64,000 nucleotides of DNA from Haliclystus octoradiatus (Eukaryota; Cnidaria; Staurozoa; Stauromedusae; Haliclystidae), in the NCBI GenBank assembly GCA_916610825.1, contig OU744447.1:35333024-35397023 (forward strand). The letters are read 5' to 3'. Below the pieces are notes generated by a model. That model worked only from the letters and a program-made list of their open reading frames with translations, ran no database searches and was not told where the DNA came from. Each line of letters starts with the position of its first letter. Within the stretch, counting starts at the first letter, position 1. Positions 1-13,590 of this stretch are shown piece by piece. A program made the position numbers and the translations under genes.

Positions 1-904
1 GCTAAACACGATGTAAGCGCCAACAAAAATACTTTGACATTAAATTGATTTATTTAGACATTTGCTAATTATTAATTTTTTATAGTACAGTAACCAGAAT
101 TAAATTAATAAAATTAATTTTAGCATCACTCTCATAAATAGTTCCCATATACTATACTCTATATATTATTATCCAAACTTGTTGATAGGAAATGTATCAT
201 ATTTGCCTAATTGATAAGAGAATATTTTGAAATCGATAATTCCAAATTTCTATTTTCAACATCATTAAAATTTCATGTCTAAAACATAATGTTGAATATC
301 TGGAGCACATTTAAATAGTATTTAATTCTTATTTACTGTGCCAAAACATTATAATCAGCTTTCATAGAAAATCTTTAACCACTTTCCGATATTCAGAAGT
401 ATCAGAAGAGAGGTTTAAAGAGTTTAAAAATGACCAGCGCCCTCTGTAATGTTTTTTGTTATTGTGAAAAAAAACGAGGCACCAAAAATAAAAAAGGCTA
501 CTCATTAGTTCATGAAATCGAGTCTGAAAATCTGGCCCCTAGCGAGCCTTGTTATGTTCGAATATAGGAATGTCAACAAATCAATTATTTCAAACACATA
601 AGAATTTTATAGTCCAGCATGGATAAAACAAAAACCTTTATTAAATTCTGAATAAAAATGAATAATTCAAATTAAAAGTTATGCAATTCTATATACTGAA
701 ATATACAACAGCTGCTAACGATTATTTCTATATTATTATGTTGTTTGAGAAGAAAAAACAAGTTCTAGCTGCACCTCTGATCAAAATCCAGTAAAAATTT
801 GACTAAGCTTGTGAGGTGTGAAGAAAATCTCTTAATTAAAAAAAAAAAATCAAGGATCATTTGGCTTAAAATATTGTTAAAAATGATATAGTCATATATA
901 TAAC
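1..904. other. AT-rich non-coding stretch
   Basis: No open frame, RNA gene or recognisable element is visible here. The sequence is AT-rich with short homopolymer runs. Confidence 0.6.
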
Positions 905-1054
905 ATTGAGACAAAGATGAGGCAAAGCCTTTCCGTAACTCCAAGTTTCACGTGTTTATTTCACCATCATCTGAAGGTATACTGTCTGATGATCGTGAAA
1001 TAAACGCGTGAAACTTGGAGTTACGGAAAGGATTTGCCTCATCTTTGTCTCAAT
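905..1054. repeat. long imperfect hairpin palindrome (copy A)
   Basis: Arms of about 65 bases, starting attgagacaaagatgaggc and ending in its reverse complement, flank a short centre containing TCTGATGATCG. The arms differ at a few positions (for example cacgtg against cgcgtg, and aaagcc against aaatcc). The same family recurs at 1967-2100, 11701-12625 and 14763-14935. No coding content. It is probably a fold-back or MITE-type repeat of unknown class. Confidence 0.85.
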
Positions 1055-1407
1055 TTTATATTATACTCTGTTTTAACTAACATTGAGCACTTTCACATAT
1101 ATGTGTTTTACGTTATATTACATTATTATATAGTCATATATATATATATATTTTTTTTTTTATACAATCTTTAAACGTCTGCGTATTACCACAATACATA
1201 TAAATCGATTGCGCTTATATAATTTGTGCAAACCGAACTCTGTTAGTATGCAAGCTGTCGACTTCCAAATGCTTATTTCTTGTTCTGACCTGTGTAGATG
1301 TTGATAAATATAATATTTTATGCCGCATCATCCAAAGCCAACTATAGTAAAAAGTTCCTAGTTTCTCTCTCATATTACATATATTCGAATGCGCTCTATG
1401 TTTCTTT

Positions 1408-1527
1408 ACTCTTTCGCTTAAATTCTCTATGGCGTTTTTCGCCATTGCGTTCGAATTATCAAAATGGAACATCATTTGTCGATGATAACGGACCAACTGA
1501 GAATAAAAATCGCCAAACAAGACTTTA
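1408..1527. repeat. dispersed repeat of about 120 bp, pair of 22754-22885
   Basis: This segment shares most of its sequence with 22754-22885, including the hairpin-forming core ATGGCGTTTTTCGCCAT and the trailing GAATAAAAATCGCC. Two overlapping small frames here are not credible genes, because the similarity to the other copy is at DNA level and the frames are not preserved. Class unknown. Confidence 0.7.
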
Positions 1528-1966
1528 AAATTATATACAAAGATATGTAATGAAAATTTCTATAAAGTTTGAACATATAAACATCTGGCACATAGGAACG
1601 TCACATTTTTTGCACGATAGACCAGGTTTAGGTCATTACTAACACCATCTAATCACTGCTTATTAGTACTTCGGTAGTTTTAAGTAAGCATGGTCTCGTA
1701 TTAATTAATACATGACGCATATGGCATCTGTTTCTTTATCTGATAAATTTTCTCACAACTTATCCAAAAAGTTTAGAAACAGGTGTAGCCTAAAGATACC
1801 ACTATCAGTTACAAGATATATGTTATGTTCATTTTGTTGGTAGACGAAATAAAACGAAATGCTTTCAAATTGAATTTTATTTAAAAGAAGATTTACCAAT
1901 GATTTTGATTTTATGAATTATGAAATTCTGAATATTGTTGAAGATCTATATAGTATGAACAGTTAA

Positions 1967-2100
1967 AATTGAGACAAAGATGAGTTCCGTAACTCCAAGT
2001 TTCACGTGTTTATTTCACGATCATCAGACAGTACACCGTCTGATGATCGTGAAATAAACACGTGAAACTTGGAGTTACGGAACTCATCTTTGTCTCAATT
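1967..2100. repeat. perfect 63-bp-arm palindrome (copy B)
   Basis: Bases 1967-2029 and 2038-2100 are exact reverse complements, separated by 8 bases (agtacacc). It belongs to the 905-1054 family, but both arms lack the same segment around GGCAAAGCC that copy A retains. The identical change in both arms implies that the palindrome arose after the deletion or is kept homogeneous by conversion. The flanking text (tttatactatgctctgtttt) also matches copy A. Confidence 0.95.
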
Positions 2101-5100
2101 TTATACTATGCTCTGTTTTAAACATTAAGCACTTTCGAATACATGTGTTTTTACCGCATATTACATTATTATAGTATAAACATTTAGAATTGAGTTGAAA
2201 CAAATTTTTATTTGTATATAAACGCAGACGCTCATTTCTTGTAAAAATTACAAGAACACTCCAAATAAAACTTCAAGGCACACATTTTCAGCATCGATCT
2301 GCGTATTTGAAACAGCATTAAGCTGGTCCGGGTAGCCAGTTCATGCAGTAGTAAAGTTAGATTAAATATTGTTAAACTATATGGCATACACATGAACAAT
2401 ACAGTGTGATTAAATGTTATACGGCAACGTAAAATAATTTTCAAATTCTAAAAATCCAAGTATCAAATTGTTTCGAAATATCATATAATAATATTTCAAG
2501 ATACGCCAAATCATCTGGCCTGTTATGAACTTAGAAGATAACTAAATTTGTAATATTTATTTAAATTTGACGTGAATTTTACTAGAAGAAAGCATTTTAT
2601 AATGAACAGTTCGTGTGGTCTTTGACAAAATGTTTAAATTGATTATGTTAATGAGGCAAAAAATGAAAAGGATCAATTAAATGATATTGTTATTGTCTAT
2701 ACTAGAATATCAGACTAAAAGAAATATTGTTAAATAAAGGTATTGAAATTCTGTAAAACTCTGGTTAAACTTGCCGTCTGCACAAATTTTCCCAGCTATT
2801 AATATCTTATTCCTTTTAAAAACAATTAACGGTACTTAACCTTTGTTTGTATAAATCAATACACAGGAAAACGAGGACACAGGCTATCACCATGGTTACC
2901 GCACAATAAAATTTTACGTTTGAATAAACATGAATCTTTTGTCAACATTTTTGATGACTGTTTTCAAGCAAAAACGTCATGCAATTTTGTCAGAAATAAA
3001 ATGTAAAGGAATGATTAGTTATGCATTTCTATATTTTATTTTTATATCTTTGGATTGTTATACTCATATTAAAAAAGCGCGTATTATTATTTTTAGCTGA
3101 AATTATTTGTTATTCCGAACAGATTATTGGTAGCATTTCAAAATAAATTTAGTAGATATCTAGCAATATAAGTAATAAATAGTTTGCGTGATTGAACTAC
3201 TCTGAGGTCAAATTTCTGAGCTTATACGGAATGAATGCAAAATAACATCATTATATGATATTAAAAATAATAATAATAATAATAATAATATAAAATACAG
3301 TAGAGAAAGCAACGCAATTAAATAGTACAGTAAAATTGCAAAAAATACCAAACATTCTAACCTTCAATTATCCGTGTAAAGAAATTTCCAACTTCAAATA
3401 TGCATACAGCTCTAGTATTTATCATGAATTTCAAAGTGTGACTAAATTTGATAATGAAGATTTAGCTTTTTAAAGTCAAATGTGACCTAACCACGTGATT
3501 CAACATTAACCAGTCACCGCCGCTGACTAATATTTGAAAAAGAATGTATGGCGTCATCAAACAGGAGGCGTTTGAAAAGTTTGAATACCACGTGAAGATA
3601 ATTTTTTTTAAATGCCGGGAAACAGGTGCGAAAAATATTACTTTTCATAATGTTTTTTGCATTTTATGTTTTGTTTCTGTACACGAACACAGACTATAGC
3701 ATCTGTTGAAGTTTGTTGGTGCTCTTATCGTCCAAAAGAAACAAACTTAAGGCATAAGGTGATGGTTACTATACGAAATAAAACATTTTGAGGTGAAGTG
3801 TGACGTCATCAGTTTGATACTCGATGAATGGGGATTTGTAAATAAAAAGTTAAAAAATATATATGCAAAATATATCTATTAGGTTAAACAGGTTAAAATA
3901 TCAATTTATTATATATATTATTTTTGTAAATGCAGAGAAGAGTAAAAATGAGTTGATAAGCCCTTAAGTGTGTCTAATGTATTTATACGGTAAAATACAT
4001 AAGAAAACTTTGTGAATATCGAACAATTGCTCGACATTGTATACTATAGTCAACAATTGGCATTGAGCACTATTATCTGCTACTAAATAGCTAATACTTA
4101 TATTATTTATTACGATATCTGTATAGGTATATATAATAGTATATTAGGACTTGGATTAAAAAATATATATATTACATATATTAAAGAGGGAAATGACATT
4201 TTGTCAAATCTTAGTCAAAGTACAATTTAACTTTATAAAAATCCCATATATGAAACAATCTCTCATATCCGTGTGTAAAGCTGCTCAATGTAAAATAATC
4301 TATGTTTTAGATTTTGAATAAAATCAAATAAAGGTTTTATAAAAATAAAATTTATAAATATGAAATATTTGAATTATTGGCAAAAACAGATATAGCAAAG
4401 AGAAGAAATGATTCATTATCTGTATTTAAAGTGATAAGATCATATGAAGTATCCAAGACAACTGTTGCTATAGATACAATTATTATCTAGTCAATGTCAC
4501 ATTTACAGTTTAAGACTATTGTCTCAGGAAATTTAATGTAGACGGTTGGAAAGGGTGGGATGACTCGATTGCAATTATCAAAAATAATATTTTTAAATGT
4601 TTGTGAGGATATAATTTGATTTGATTTGATATGCTTTGCCAAATGTCTTCATATTGGCAAGCAAATTAAAGAGATATTACATTTCACTAACTTAACGCCT
4701 TTAGGTAAAATTAAGATAGATGTATATATATTTATATATATGTATATGTGTGATTTCAAGACTCATATAATTTGAATCTGCCTAAAAACTTTGCAAAAAG
4801 GTGTTAAGTCTAAACGTTTTAAGCCATATTTAAATTAAGTGATTTGAATGTGACGAAATCTCAGATAGACTGTTCTCCGCCAAGGCACTCTACACGGTTA
4901 CAAAATTAATGTTTTATAAAATGGATGCGTGGAATCTGCGGTATTGTGAGTGAATTTATATGAATTACCTTCAGGATAATTTAGATGTATACACAAAAGA
5001 TACATTTTAATACTGTAATTGTGCTCAAATTCAGAGCAGAAAAAACATATTGAAAAATTAAATTGGTTAAAAAAATATTATGGAAGATGGTTTTCATTCC

Positions 5101-8100
5101 AAAAAATTATATACAATGGGCCAAACAAAATACTTTCAATTCAAATCAAATACGTAATTGAACAATATTCAAATTAAATAAATTTATTAATAGTTTTGGC
5201 GCCTGTAAAACTTTATTCAAATAGAATATTAAACTAGAATGGAATATTTCTAAACACAATGTAATTTTTTATGTATAGAATAAATAATAGTCGAAGTTTG
5301 AAATATGTAATTTCTATAGTAGAAGAATCGTCAAAATTTTGAGGAAATAAAATTGCTTAACAAATAGTAAAAGAATGCAATTAAAATTCCTAGAATGAAC
5401 AAAATTTATTGACTTTAAAATTATGAAGAAATTTTCACCAACTGTTGATGAGAAAAATCTTTAATTGTATTTGTTTAATTTTTATTAGTAAAATACATCC
5501 CGATAGCCGCAAAAGACATCAAAATAAAGGATTACATCATCAATAAATAAAATATTTATAAAGTTGAACGAAGTTCTAAATAGAAAATGTAATGAGCTAG
5601 ATATCGACACACCTTAACATTAAATTTCAGAATGCTGACATAATTAGTCACGTCGTCTTTATTGAAATTATGCATATGGCTGTATGCATGGTAGATGCAT
5701 GCTACTGTATTATAATGGCCAATCACCGATATATATATATTTGTTTAGTAATTATTTAAAAAAAAAAATGCAATTACACCATGGCCGTTCGTCGCCATAA
5801 CAGTATTATGTATATAGGAAGTATTTTTGTTAACAGGTTTGGAACTACGTTACATATTCTACTGTAGTAGAAAGGAAAATGACATACACGTATTGAGACT
5901 TTCTTAAGAAAATCGTAATTCCAAACACCACATTTTTATAAGAAACTTAAAAATCCACCAGAGCATTGAAACTTTCTTAACGTTACGAAATTTCAGTAAC
6001 CAAGGCTTTCTTAACACATTCTTATATTATTCAAATACCAAATAAACCTAGCTATAGTTATTCAATTTTCGACGGTTTAATGTAATTGAAGCATCGAGTA
6101 TACTATAAAAATGTCATCCACATGATCCTTCTTATACTCAAATATCACGAAATCGTAATGAAGGCAATGCGTACATGATGTTTGCGTTCAACAAAACACA
6201 AACGAAGAAGACAATATTCATAAAAGTTGGCTAACGCAAATAATTGGCTTTCTTGAGCTGCTTTACAAATCCGAATATTGAAGTTTCTTACCAATTTGGG
6301 AAACTTATTTATAAAAAAGTGGATTGACTTGGGCTGGAAAGAATTTATAAAATATATTCGGTTTAGGCACCGCTCATTATTTATGACCGGGGTTGGGGCC
6401 GAAGAGTTCTAGTTTTTCCACTACATTTTCCATTTACCCAACCTTTAACATAAAGAACGTCAAAAATTTTTTTTCCCAATCGTAAGTAAAACGTCGAGGT
6501 GTTTTGTTTTTGATAGTCCTTGCACAAGGATATGGATAAATATTCAATTCGAAGTTACATTTTGAAAAGGAATATGATTAGAAGTATCAGATCAAATCAG
6601 TGATGATCCTCCAGAATCTGTCTATAGTCTTGCTTCGGCTTCAGTTGAACATTGTAAGCCTTATATATATATATACTATATTTTGCTAAATATCATAACA
6701 AAAAATAAAAAATAAGAATGGAGATAGATTGAGCATTTTATTTTCCGTAAATTGATCATGGAAAATTGAATAGATTTCGTAAAATGAAATGATGCTCTAA
6801 TGAACACTATCAACAGTGTCCAACTACTTTCGAGAGGTGTTTCGTTTAAAATAGGATGGATTTCAAATTAAAATGTTTGCTATATTTGAGCATAAAAATG
6901 TGCAAATACATTCGTATTATAGCGTGCGTGTAAATAATGCTTATAATTGATTTTTTTTGTATGAGATAAAATTGTAAAGAAAATGTTTAAAATGTTTGAA
7001 AAAAAGACAGCACAGGCATCTGGAAATCATATAAACAGCTGACAGGGGAAACAGCATGGTCGTTGAAGAAAAAACATGCAAAAAGTTGAGCTGAAGTTTG
7101 ACGTAACAGCAAAAATCATCAATATACGAACAGATGAACTTGCACATTGCTAAACATTATCTGTTTAGCATTCAAAACAAAATGCATTCGAATATTATTT
7201 TGCCCATATAAGGTGACAATATATTGCTTCTTATTATAAGGAGTACAAGAAATGATAATAATTTGGAAGACAATAAATTGTAATACAAACAGTAATCGAC
7301 AAAAGAAGCTATAAACTGCAAACCCTACGAGCAGACATTATTCTGCTTCAAATTCAATACTACAGTATTAACATCAAAACCATGGAAAAAGCGTGTAATT
7401 TCATAGCGTTTTCATTACGTTTTCACATTTTCACATGGTTTTCATTTTTTTTCATGGCATTTTTTTCACAAATTTTCTAATTTGTGGTTTTTACTTTTTA
7501 ACATTTTCATGGTGTTTTCAGGAAACTTTCATAGCATTTTATGATTTTGATGTTGGTAGTATATCAAAAGTCAACCAATGATATATATGTATGTATATAC
7601 GTTACCTTTGAGAAATATCGCGTGTTGCTTCTTTCAAATCGTATCTGTTTGATGTTGTATCTTTTCTTTATTCGAATCAAAAGTTTGCTGCAGCTTCCAA
7701 CATATAATTCAAACTATATCAACAAAAATTAAGCAAAGTTAATTTAAGACAATTAAAATTGCATTTTCCATTAAAGAATCAAACAATACAGTTGAATATG
7801 CTGTCAATAAACATGAATCAAATTCAACGAAACGTTATTGTTAATATAAATGAAGCTTCAATTGTTTTAGAGGAAGAATCAAGTATTCGTTAATTTTTTT
7901 TTCTTTCTAATTTTGTGTAAATTCACTGATCAGAATTCCCCCCTAAAGTGTTGGATCAACGATACAACCTCAAACCAGAATGTAATATCTTACCGTCTAT
8001 AATATCGTGTTCATTTTCATTAAATTCCAACAATATTGCATAAAATTCTGATTATAAAAAATCAATTAAAATTTCAGTTTATAATTTCTGTCTATCCAAG

Positions 8101-8272
8101 CAATAGATATAACGATATCTTTCAAATTTACAAACATTGCTTACAGCTTATACAATGCAGAAATGGAATGTTCGGGATCTTTAACACTTAAGTATATAAG
8201 TTGAGTAGATTGGAGATTGTCCAAGATAGGTGTAGAAATGTGAGTCTCAATATCAAACCTATATTTACTAAA
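2101..8272. other. AT-rich non-coding stretch
   Basis: No supported gene was found. It contains an (AAT)n microsatellite near 3268-3291, several short TA runs (about 5730-5745 and 6660-6675), and small random frames at 2232-2444, 6941-7147 and 7541-7732. Those frames have low-complexity translations and no family features. A stretch at 7410-7540 is rich in repeated TTTTCATGG-like words. Confidence 0.55.
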
Positions 8273-8500
8273 CACTGGTAGCTCAGTGGCAGCGTGTCCG
8301 CAGAGTGCGGGAGGCTGGGGTTCGATTCCTCGTAAGTGCACACATGTTAATTGTTTGTAGCATAATTTGTATGTAAATTATGTGTTAATGTTCCCCAATA
8401 AACAGGCACCAGTGCTTAAGAAGTGACTTTATAAAAAGGCACTTTTGCTTAAGGGGTGACTTTCAGTCATGAATTACTGTAAATGTAATTTTATTATAAA
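8273..8500 (+). repeat. tRNA-derived SINE
   Basis: A tRNA-like head at 8273-8345 carries an A-box-like word (TAGCTCAGTGGC) and a B-box (GGTTCGATTCC) with appropriate spacing. A non-tRNA body follows. The T-stem pairs only with wobbles and no proper acceptor stem is seen, so this is a SINE head and not a functional tRNA gene. The 3' boundary of the body is uncertain. Confidence 0.6.
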
Positions 8501-8529
8501 CATTCTATCTATGTTTTCGCCAAACCAAG

Positions 8530-8735
8530 TAGGCCTAAGCTATTAGCTTTATTCGCTCGCGTGGTTGGCTAATTTTTGTTAATTTTGTTAGCTAATGTTT
8601 TTCTTAGAAGCGTAGCTAGTTTAATGGCCGGATTCCCTTCCTGACAACCAGCCAAACCAATAGTGCTTTTGCCAGGGATTGAACCCAAGACCCTGCCGGG
8701 TAGACGCCCTAACCACTACACTAAAGCCTCTGCAA
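8530..8735 (-). repeat. tRNA-derived SINE, second family
   Basis: On the minus strand a tRNA-like head (about 8731-8669) shows the A-box word TAGTGTAGTGGTTAGGGCG and the B-box GGTTCAATCCC. The body includes GGAAGGGAATCCGGCCATTAA. A second copy with the same head and body lies at about 54150-54329, minus strand. This shared head-plus-body structure is what marks it as a SINE family. Confidence 0.75.
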
Positions 8736-9769
8736 TCATCACTACAGTACATACAAAATACCGATCAGATACGTGATTATACAATAACATTTAAGTTTGT
8801 ATAAAACAACACCTTAAAAATGGTTCGAGATTATAACCCACAATCTGATATCGTTAAGAGTTTATATGAAGATTATCTAAGTAGTACTTGATACATAATG
8901 ATTAAATACATAAATAAATAAATACATCAATGCACCTATATATATGAATATATTATAGGTGCATATAGATATAGATCGGTAAACGGGGCGACATTTTTTT
9001 AGCATAATTTTTATAAAGGCCTCAAATTCAAATAAATATTTTGTAGGTATAGAATAACTCTCAGGCAGAAATTAAGTAACACAGCAAAAATTGAAAATGG
9101 CATAACCATTAAGTCTTATTTCAGAGAAAAATTACTCCAAACAAGATCTGTTTTACCAGGTATTTCACACTTTGTGGGACCCGATCGTAATTATCTTAAA
9201 AAGAGATATAAAATCTCGCATACCTGTCTGAGCTCATTATGTCTTGTATTAAGATAATCTAGCTTGCAGCTCCTACTGCAGTTACATGATAGTAAAGCCT
9301 TGATGTACTGTACTACAATAAACAAGTGTATATTGGTCGGCGTCAGGAATGGAGACCCAAACTATAGAACCAACACTCGCATCGAAATATTAATCAATTA
9401 GTCTGCAACTTGGACCAAAAAGGCATCAAGCGTACGGTGTTTATTGATAAATCAGAATCGCTAATTTGCTAACCATAAAAATGAGATTAAACTTATAAAC
9501 CGATATTTTATCAATATAATCCCAGGCCGATGGACTTCTCACACATTAGCTATATGGAGACAAAGTTACAAAGTTACAAATTTTATTAGATTTTCCTGTA
9601 ATTCTAGGATAAAGATAGGAGAATGTATAGTTTCCATAGTCTTTTCTTTTGTTCTTTTCCCAATTATTGCCTTGGAACTCAAATGTGTACTATGCAGTAG
9701 TCTAGTAAATAATGTAAAGTTGTCCAAATTTGTGTAGGCTCAATGATAAATATCAGAGCTGTAATAGAT

Positions 9770-9977
9770 TAATAAATAAAATGAGTCAAAACAGAGACAT
9801 ACTGTTCTCGCTAATATTATAAACCCAATTATGTGTAACATTCTATAATGTAGTGCATCGATATGTCTTTTTGAAAATAATAAAATCTATACTTGCCTGA
9901 TGATCGCCGTATGGCGTTAATTTCGGAGTGGCGAGAACAGTATGTCTCTTTTTTGACTCATTTTATTTATTAATCCA
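9770..9977. repeat. inverted repeat around a GATGATCGCC centre
   Basis: About 40-base arms (AATAAAATGAGTCAAAAC near 9774 and its near reverse complement ending near 9973) flank a central part containing CCTGATGATCGCCGTATGGCG. The GATGATCG word resembles the centre of the 905-1054 palindromes, suggesting a related but diverged fold-back family. Confidence 0.65.
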
Positions 9978-10302
9978 TGTAGTAGTCTATATAGTATGAG
10001 ATGTAGGGGATGGAATTGTCAAAAAAATCCACGGATGGGGGTGGAATCGCCAAATTGATTTAGCGATATAGCAACAATTATTATTGCATAAAATTATGAA
10101 TATTAGATTGGAACATGATAAGAAGAAGGCTTGCGAGTAGGCTTACAATGCATAGTATACTCCTGTTCATAAAACTGTTTTTGTGAAGTGTTGAATTTTA
10201 TTAATACACAGGAAATTTCCAGAACACTTTCATTCACTGTAACACAAAAAACTTGTAATTTGTTGATTTGCCCGAAAAATTGCCCGAATTTTTTTCTCAG
10301 AT

Positions 10303-10345
10303 GCGTTTGGGGGGGCAAATGCCCCCCTGCCCCCCAGCTCCTACG
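10303..10345. repeat. G/C hairpin, likely decayed transposon end
   Basis: GGGGGGCA and TGCCCCCC pair as an 8-bp stem with a two-base loop, followed by a CCCCCC run and CTCCTACGCCTATGG. This is a sharp G+C spike in AT-rich DNA. The small frames overlapping it are not credible genes. Element class not identified. Confidence 0.5.
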
Positions 10346-11700
10346 CCTATGGTTCTGTCTATACCACTACACTATATGTGTGGTTTAAAGTACTATTTTA
10401 GTATACATCCAATATTTTGGATTTATTATCCAAACATTTTAATTAATTTTAACATCCGTCTTGTATAGTATCATTATTGTTATGTATCTTCCTTTTAATT
10501 ATTTTACAGATATTCTTGTACGATATGGATTGCTCGTTTGTTGTTAGAGAACGAGTGGGTCTAAATTCCGATAACCCACTCATAAGAGTGATTTAATCAT
10601 TTTAATAATCATGTAACATAACCTTTGTCTGGAACATCAATCATCTGTAATCAATTTCACCACAACAATGATTTGTTTTCTAATTCAATGGGTCATTGAT
10701 TTTTCATTAAATACAATTGGAATGAAATTCATTTCATTACGAATATCATTTCAAAATATGACGCGAAGATTTCAACATAATTGTTTTTCAAACATGTTTT
10801 CTATATTAAAAACATAGTTAGAACTGAATATAGTAAGTCCCAAGTTGTTACTGTTTTGAATTTCTCAATAGAATTTTCAATTACAGAGTATACATTTAAT
10901 TTGATTTTATGAAAAAATTTTCAATCTGTCGCAGCTCGTCGCCATTTTCAAAACAAATGTTCTCGCTTTTTGGTTAAAACCGTGCAGGAATAGGTCTATA
11001 ACCGCACACGTGCGGGTATAGACATATACCTGTACGCTTTTGGTGGTTAAAATGGAATCTCGTGGGTTGTCTTGATATAACCTAAACATGTGGTACAAAT
11101 CCACCGATTGCGACTCGAGTTTTTTTCAAGTGATTATTAATATAGTACATGTATACATTCTAATGAATATATATTTGGAGAACACGTATTCTTTTTTTAA
11201 TAAGAAACCTTTTTATAACTGAGAATGAAGTCTTCAAATATTTGAAGAGAAGTTAGCACTACTTCGAACTTTTTTATGAAACCAACTTTTTCTATTATAA
11301 GAAATTTTTTCTATAACGAAATCCATAATTATTTTACTGTATCTGTATAATATACACTATGTATATTTTGATGACTTTCGACAGTACTAATATAACAGAT
11401 ACCCATATATAAATATTGGATATTATCTAATAGCAAAACATAGTGCTCGATGTCATTTGACAGAGCTAAATATAATAAACGGAGTCAAAGCAATTACATA
11501 ATCATACGTGTTACTAAAAGCTTCATGCTTACGCAATCATCAGACAAATATACTAAAACACTCAATAATAATTATATACAAATCGACGTACTTGGAAGTT
11601 AATTAGTGATACATAATGAGGTTAATCCCTGAAGCAATCAATATTTGTTTATTTGGGATACCTGTATATTTATATAAATTAATGGAATATAATATAAAAT
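10346..11700. other. AT-rich non-coding stretch
   Basis: No gene or recognisable element was seen. A minus-strand frame at 10907-11104 has no family features. Confidence 0.5.
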
Positions 11701-12625
11701 TCCGTCTGATGATCGTGAAATAAACACGTGAAACTTAGGCCTGGATTATACAGCGCGCTTTCAAGCGTGCCGTGCTTTCGTTTACAGTAAATTGAAAGTT
11801 GGCTCGCTGCCGGCGCGCCCGTCTAACTTGACACGGCTCGCTGTCATTAGCACGGCGCGCTCCAAATCAAAAGCTCGCATAGGAAGAGCGTGCTTTCACT
11901 TGAGGGCGAACTTTCATTTCAACATTCCAGGGATTCCTCTTACCATAGTTGGTAAAAACCGGGGGTTGATGTCGAGAAAGAAATGTTTAGCCTCTTTTTC
12001 TCGGCCGTTGCCTAGATACAGTTCCGTTTTGCAAATAAACAGATGAATAAACATTGATTTTCTTTCGAATTATAATCGAAATCCACAAAATAATAATAGG
12101 GAAACTACTCAGAGCATCTGTACTTCTCAATTGAAGAGGAGAAAACTTTCAAATAGTATTAATTAGATAAGGTTATATATATATGCTCTGCAGATTAGAT
12201 ATAAGCCACTGTCTTGTATTTGTAGGACCATGGTAGGTTAAAAAACTATCATTGTACGATAATCACAACTATTTGATGGCGAATTGTGATAAAAATCACT
12301 TTTTGAAGCAATAAATTTATTTCACGAAAAGCGTATTATACTTGTCAATCAATTTTCTTACACGTCATCATGTAATACAAAGGAAGTTTTTACACAACTT
12401 TTGAGGACGGCTCGCTGTATAACTAGACATTTTCAAAAGCGCGCGCCTTCAAATGAAAGCGCGCTCGAAAGCACGGCACGCTCGAAAGCGCGCTGTATAA
12501 TCCAGGCCTTAGAGTTACGGAAAGGCATTGCCTCATCTTTGTCTCAATTTTATATTATGCTCTGTTTTTTAACAAACATTGAGCACTTTCATATATATGT
12601 GTTTTACCTCATATTACATTATTTA
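11701..12625 (+). repeat. single-arm copy of the palindrome family, split by a MITE
   Basis: Bases 11702-11737 match the right arm of the 905-1054 and 1967-2100 palindromes up to CGTGAAACTT. The match resumes at 12509 with GAGTTACGGAAAGG and runs through the same downstream tail (tctcaattttatattatgctctg). The 771 bases between are a later insertion. No left arm is present, so a non-palindromic form of this repeat exists. Confidence 0.85.
11738..12508. mobile_element. Harbinger/PIF-type MITE with TTA target duplication
   Basis: The 771-bp insertion starts GGCCTGGATTATACAGCGCG and ends in the reverse complement of that terminal inverted repeat. Similarity between the arms continues for about 45 bases with small gaps. 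TTA flanks both ends (11735-11737 and 12509-12511), the duplication typical of PIF/Harbinger elements, and the insertion interrupts a known repeat copy. The arms are G+C-rich relative to the surroundings. Small frames inside it (such as 11792-12046) read through the terminal repeat and are not considered genes. It is non-autonomous. Confidence 0.88.
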
Positions 12626-13265
12626 ATTAATGGAATATATAGATTTAGAGTATTTGAAATCGATATTAGATTCATATTGGCACATCGTTTAAAAGGGCAA
12701 AACGATCAATGCGCTCTACGCGCTTAGAGTCACGTGTTTTTAAAATGGCACCCTTCGCGAGAATATTTTAGGGAGCACGTACCCCTTCCCTGGAACAAAT
12801 GAGTCTAACTGGTTTATGTAGGTTTAAAAGACATCAACATGTTTGATGCAATATTATCTGACAATTATTTATTAATTTCTGAGATTACGTAGGGGGTTTA
12901 ATATTAACAATTAAACGATTTTACTAACAATAATTTTCGGTTAGATCAAAACTACATTAGTTTATGTTTGACATAGTTTCAACATTTTTCAGTGAGGATC
13001 GATTTAATATCGTCACAGTGGGGCTTGTAAATGATATGTCGTAAACAACAAACATGAATAATATTTATTTTTAACAAAAATATGTGATTATACTTATCAT
13101 GAACATTTAAAATAAAAATCATACATTGCGGTGTTTCAAAAATTGATGTTCAAGTTCTAAATATACACTTTTCTTTTATAAGAATCAGTAACTTTTGACT
13201 GAGACATAGCATTCCTCAATTTATTTTCACGGTTTGAGCTTCAAAATGTTCTTAACCTGTTCTTA
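12626..13265. other. non-coding stretch
   Basis: No recognisable feature. Moderately AT-rich. Confidence 0.5.
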
Positions 13266-13590
13266 ACTCACAACGCATTGAGCCAAGCCATCCACATTCA
13301 TTCAAACATGCTGGTGCACGAAAATGGAATGGTTGCCTCTGGGATGAAGGTGGTTAGTTGGTTACTAGTCACAGTACCATATTTAAGCGTCTCCTCAAGA
13401 ATCAAATGTATGTCAATAACACATTTAACAAAATTTTTACTAACTTATATATATTATTCTCTCTGTAAATAATTCTCGTCTACTATAACATATTATAACC
13501 TGTTATTATATTTCGCTTATTACGTACAGTCCCGTGAAAAAAAGCTCCAAGCTTATCGGATACTGAATAAATGATGATGATGATAACGTT
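13266..13590 (+). mobile_element. CR1-like LINE 3' end fragment
   Basis: The translated start reads HSFKHAGARKWN, like the C-terminal tail of CR1/jockey-type reverse transcriptases (pattern SF..AGA..WN). After the stop comes a 3' UTR ending in GAATAAATGATGATGATGAT, the microsatellite tail seen with other LINE tails in this window (46.4 and 54.5 kb, opposite strand). Only the extreme 3' end is present, so it is a 5'-truncated dead copy. Confidence 0.6.

Noticed and set aside
11792-12727. Plus frames at 11792-12046 and 12401-12727
   Set aside because: They run through or out of the MITE terminal repeats; no domain.
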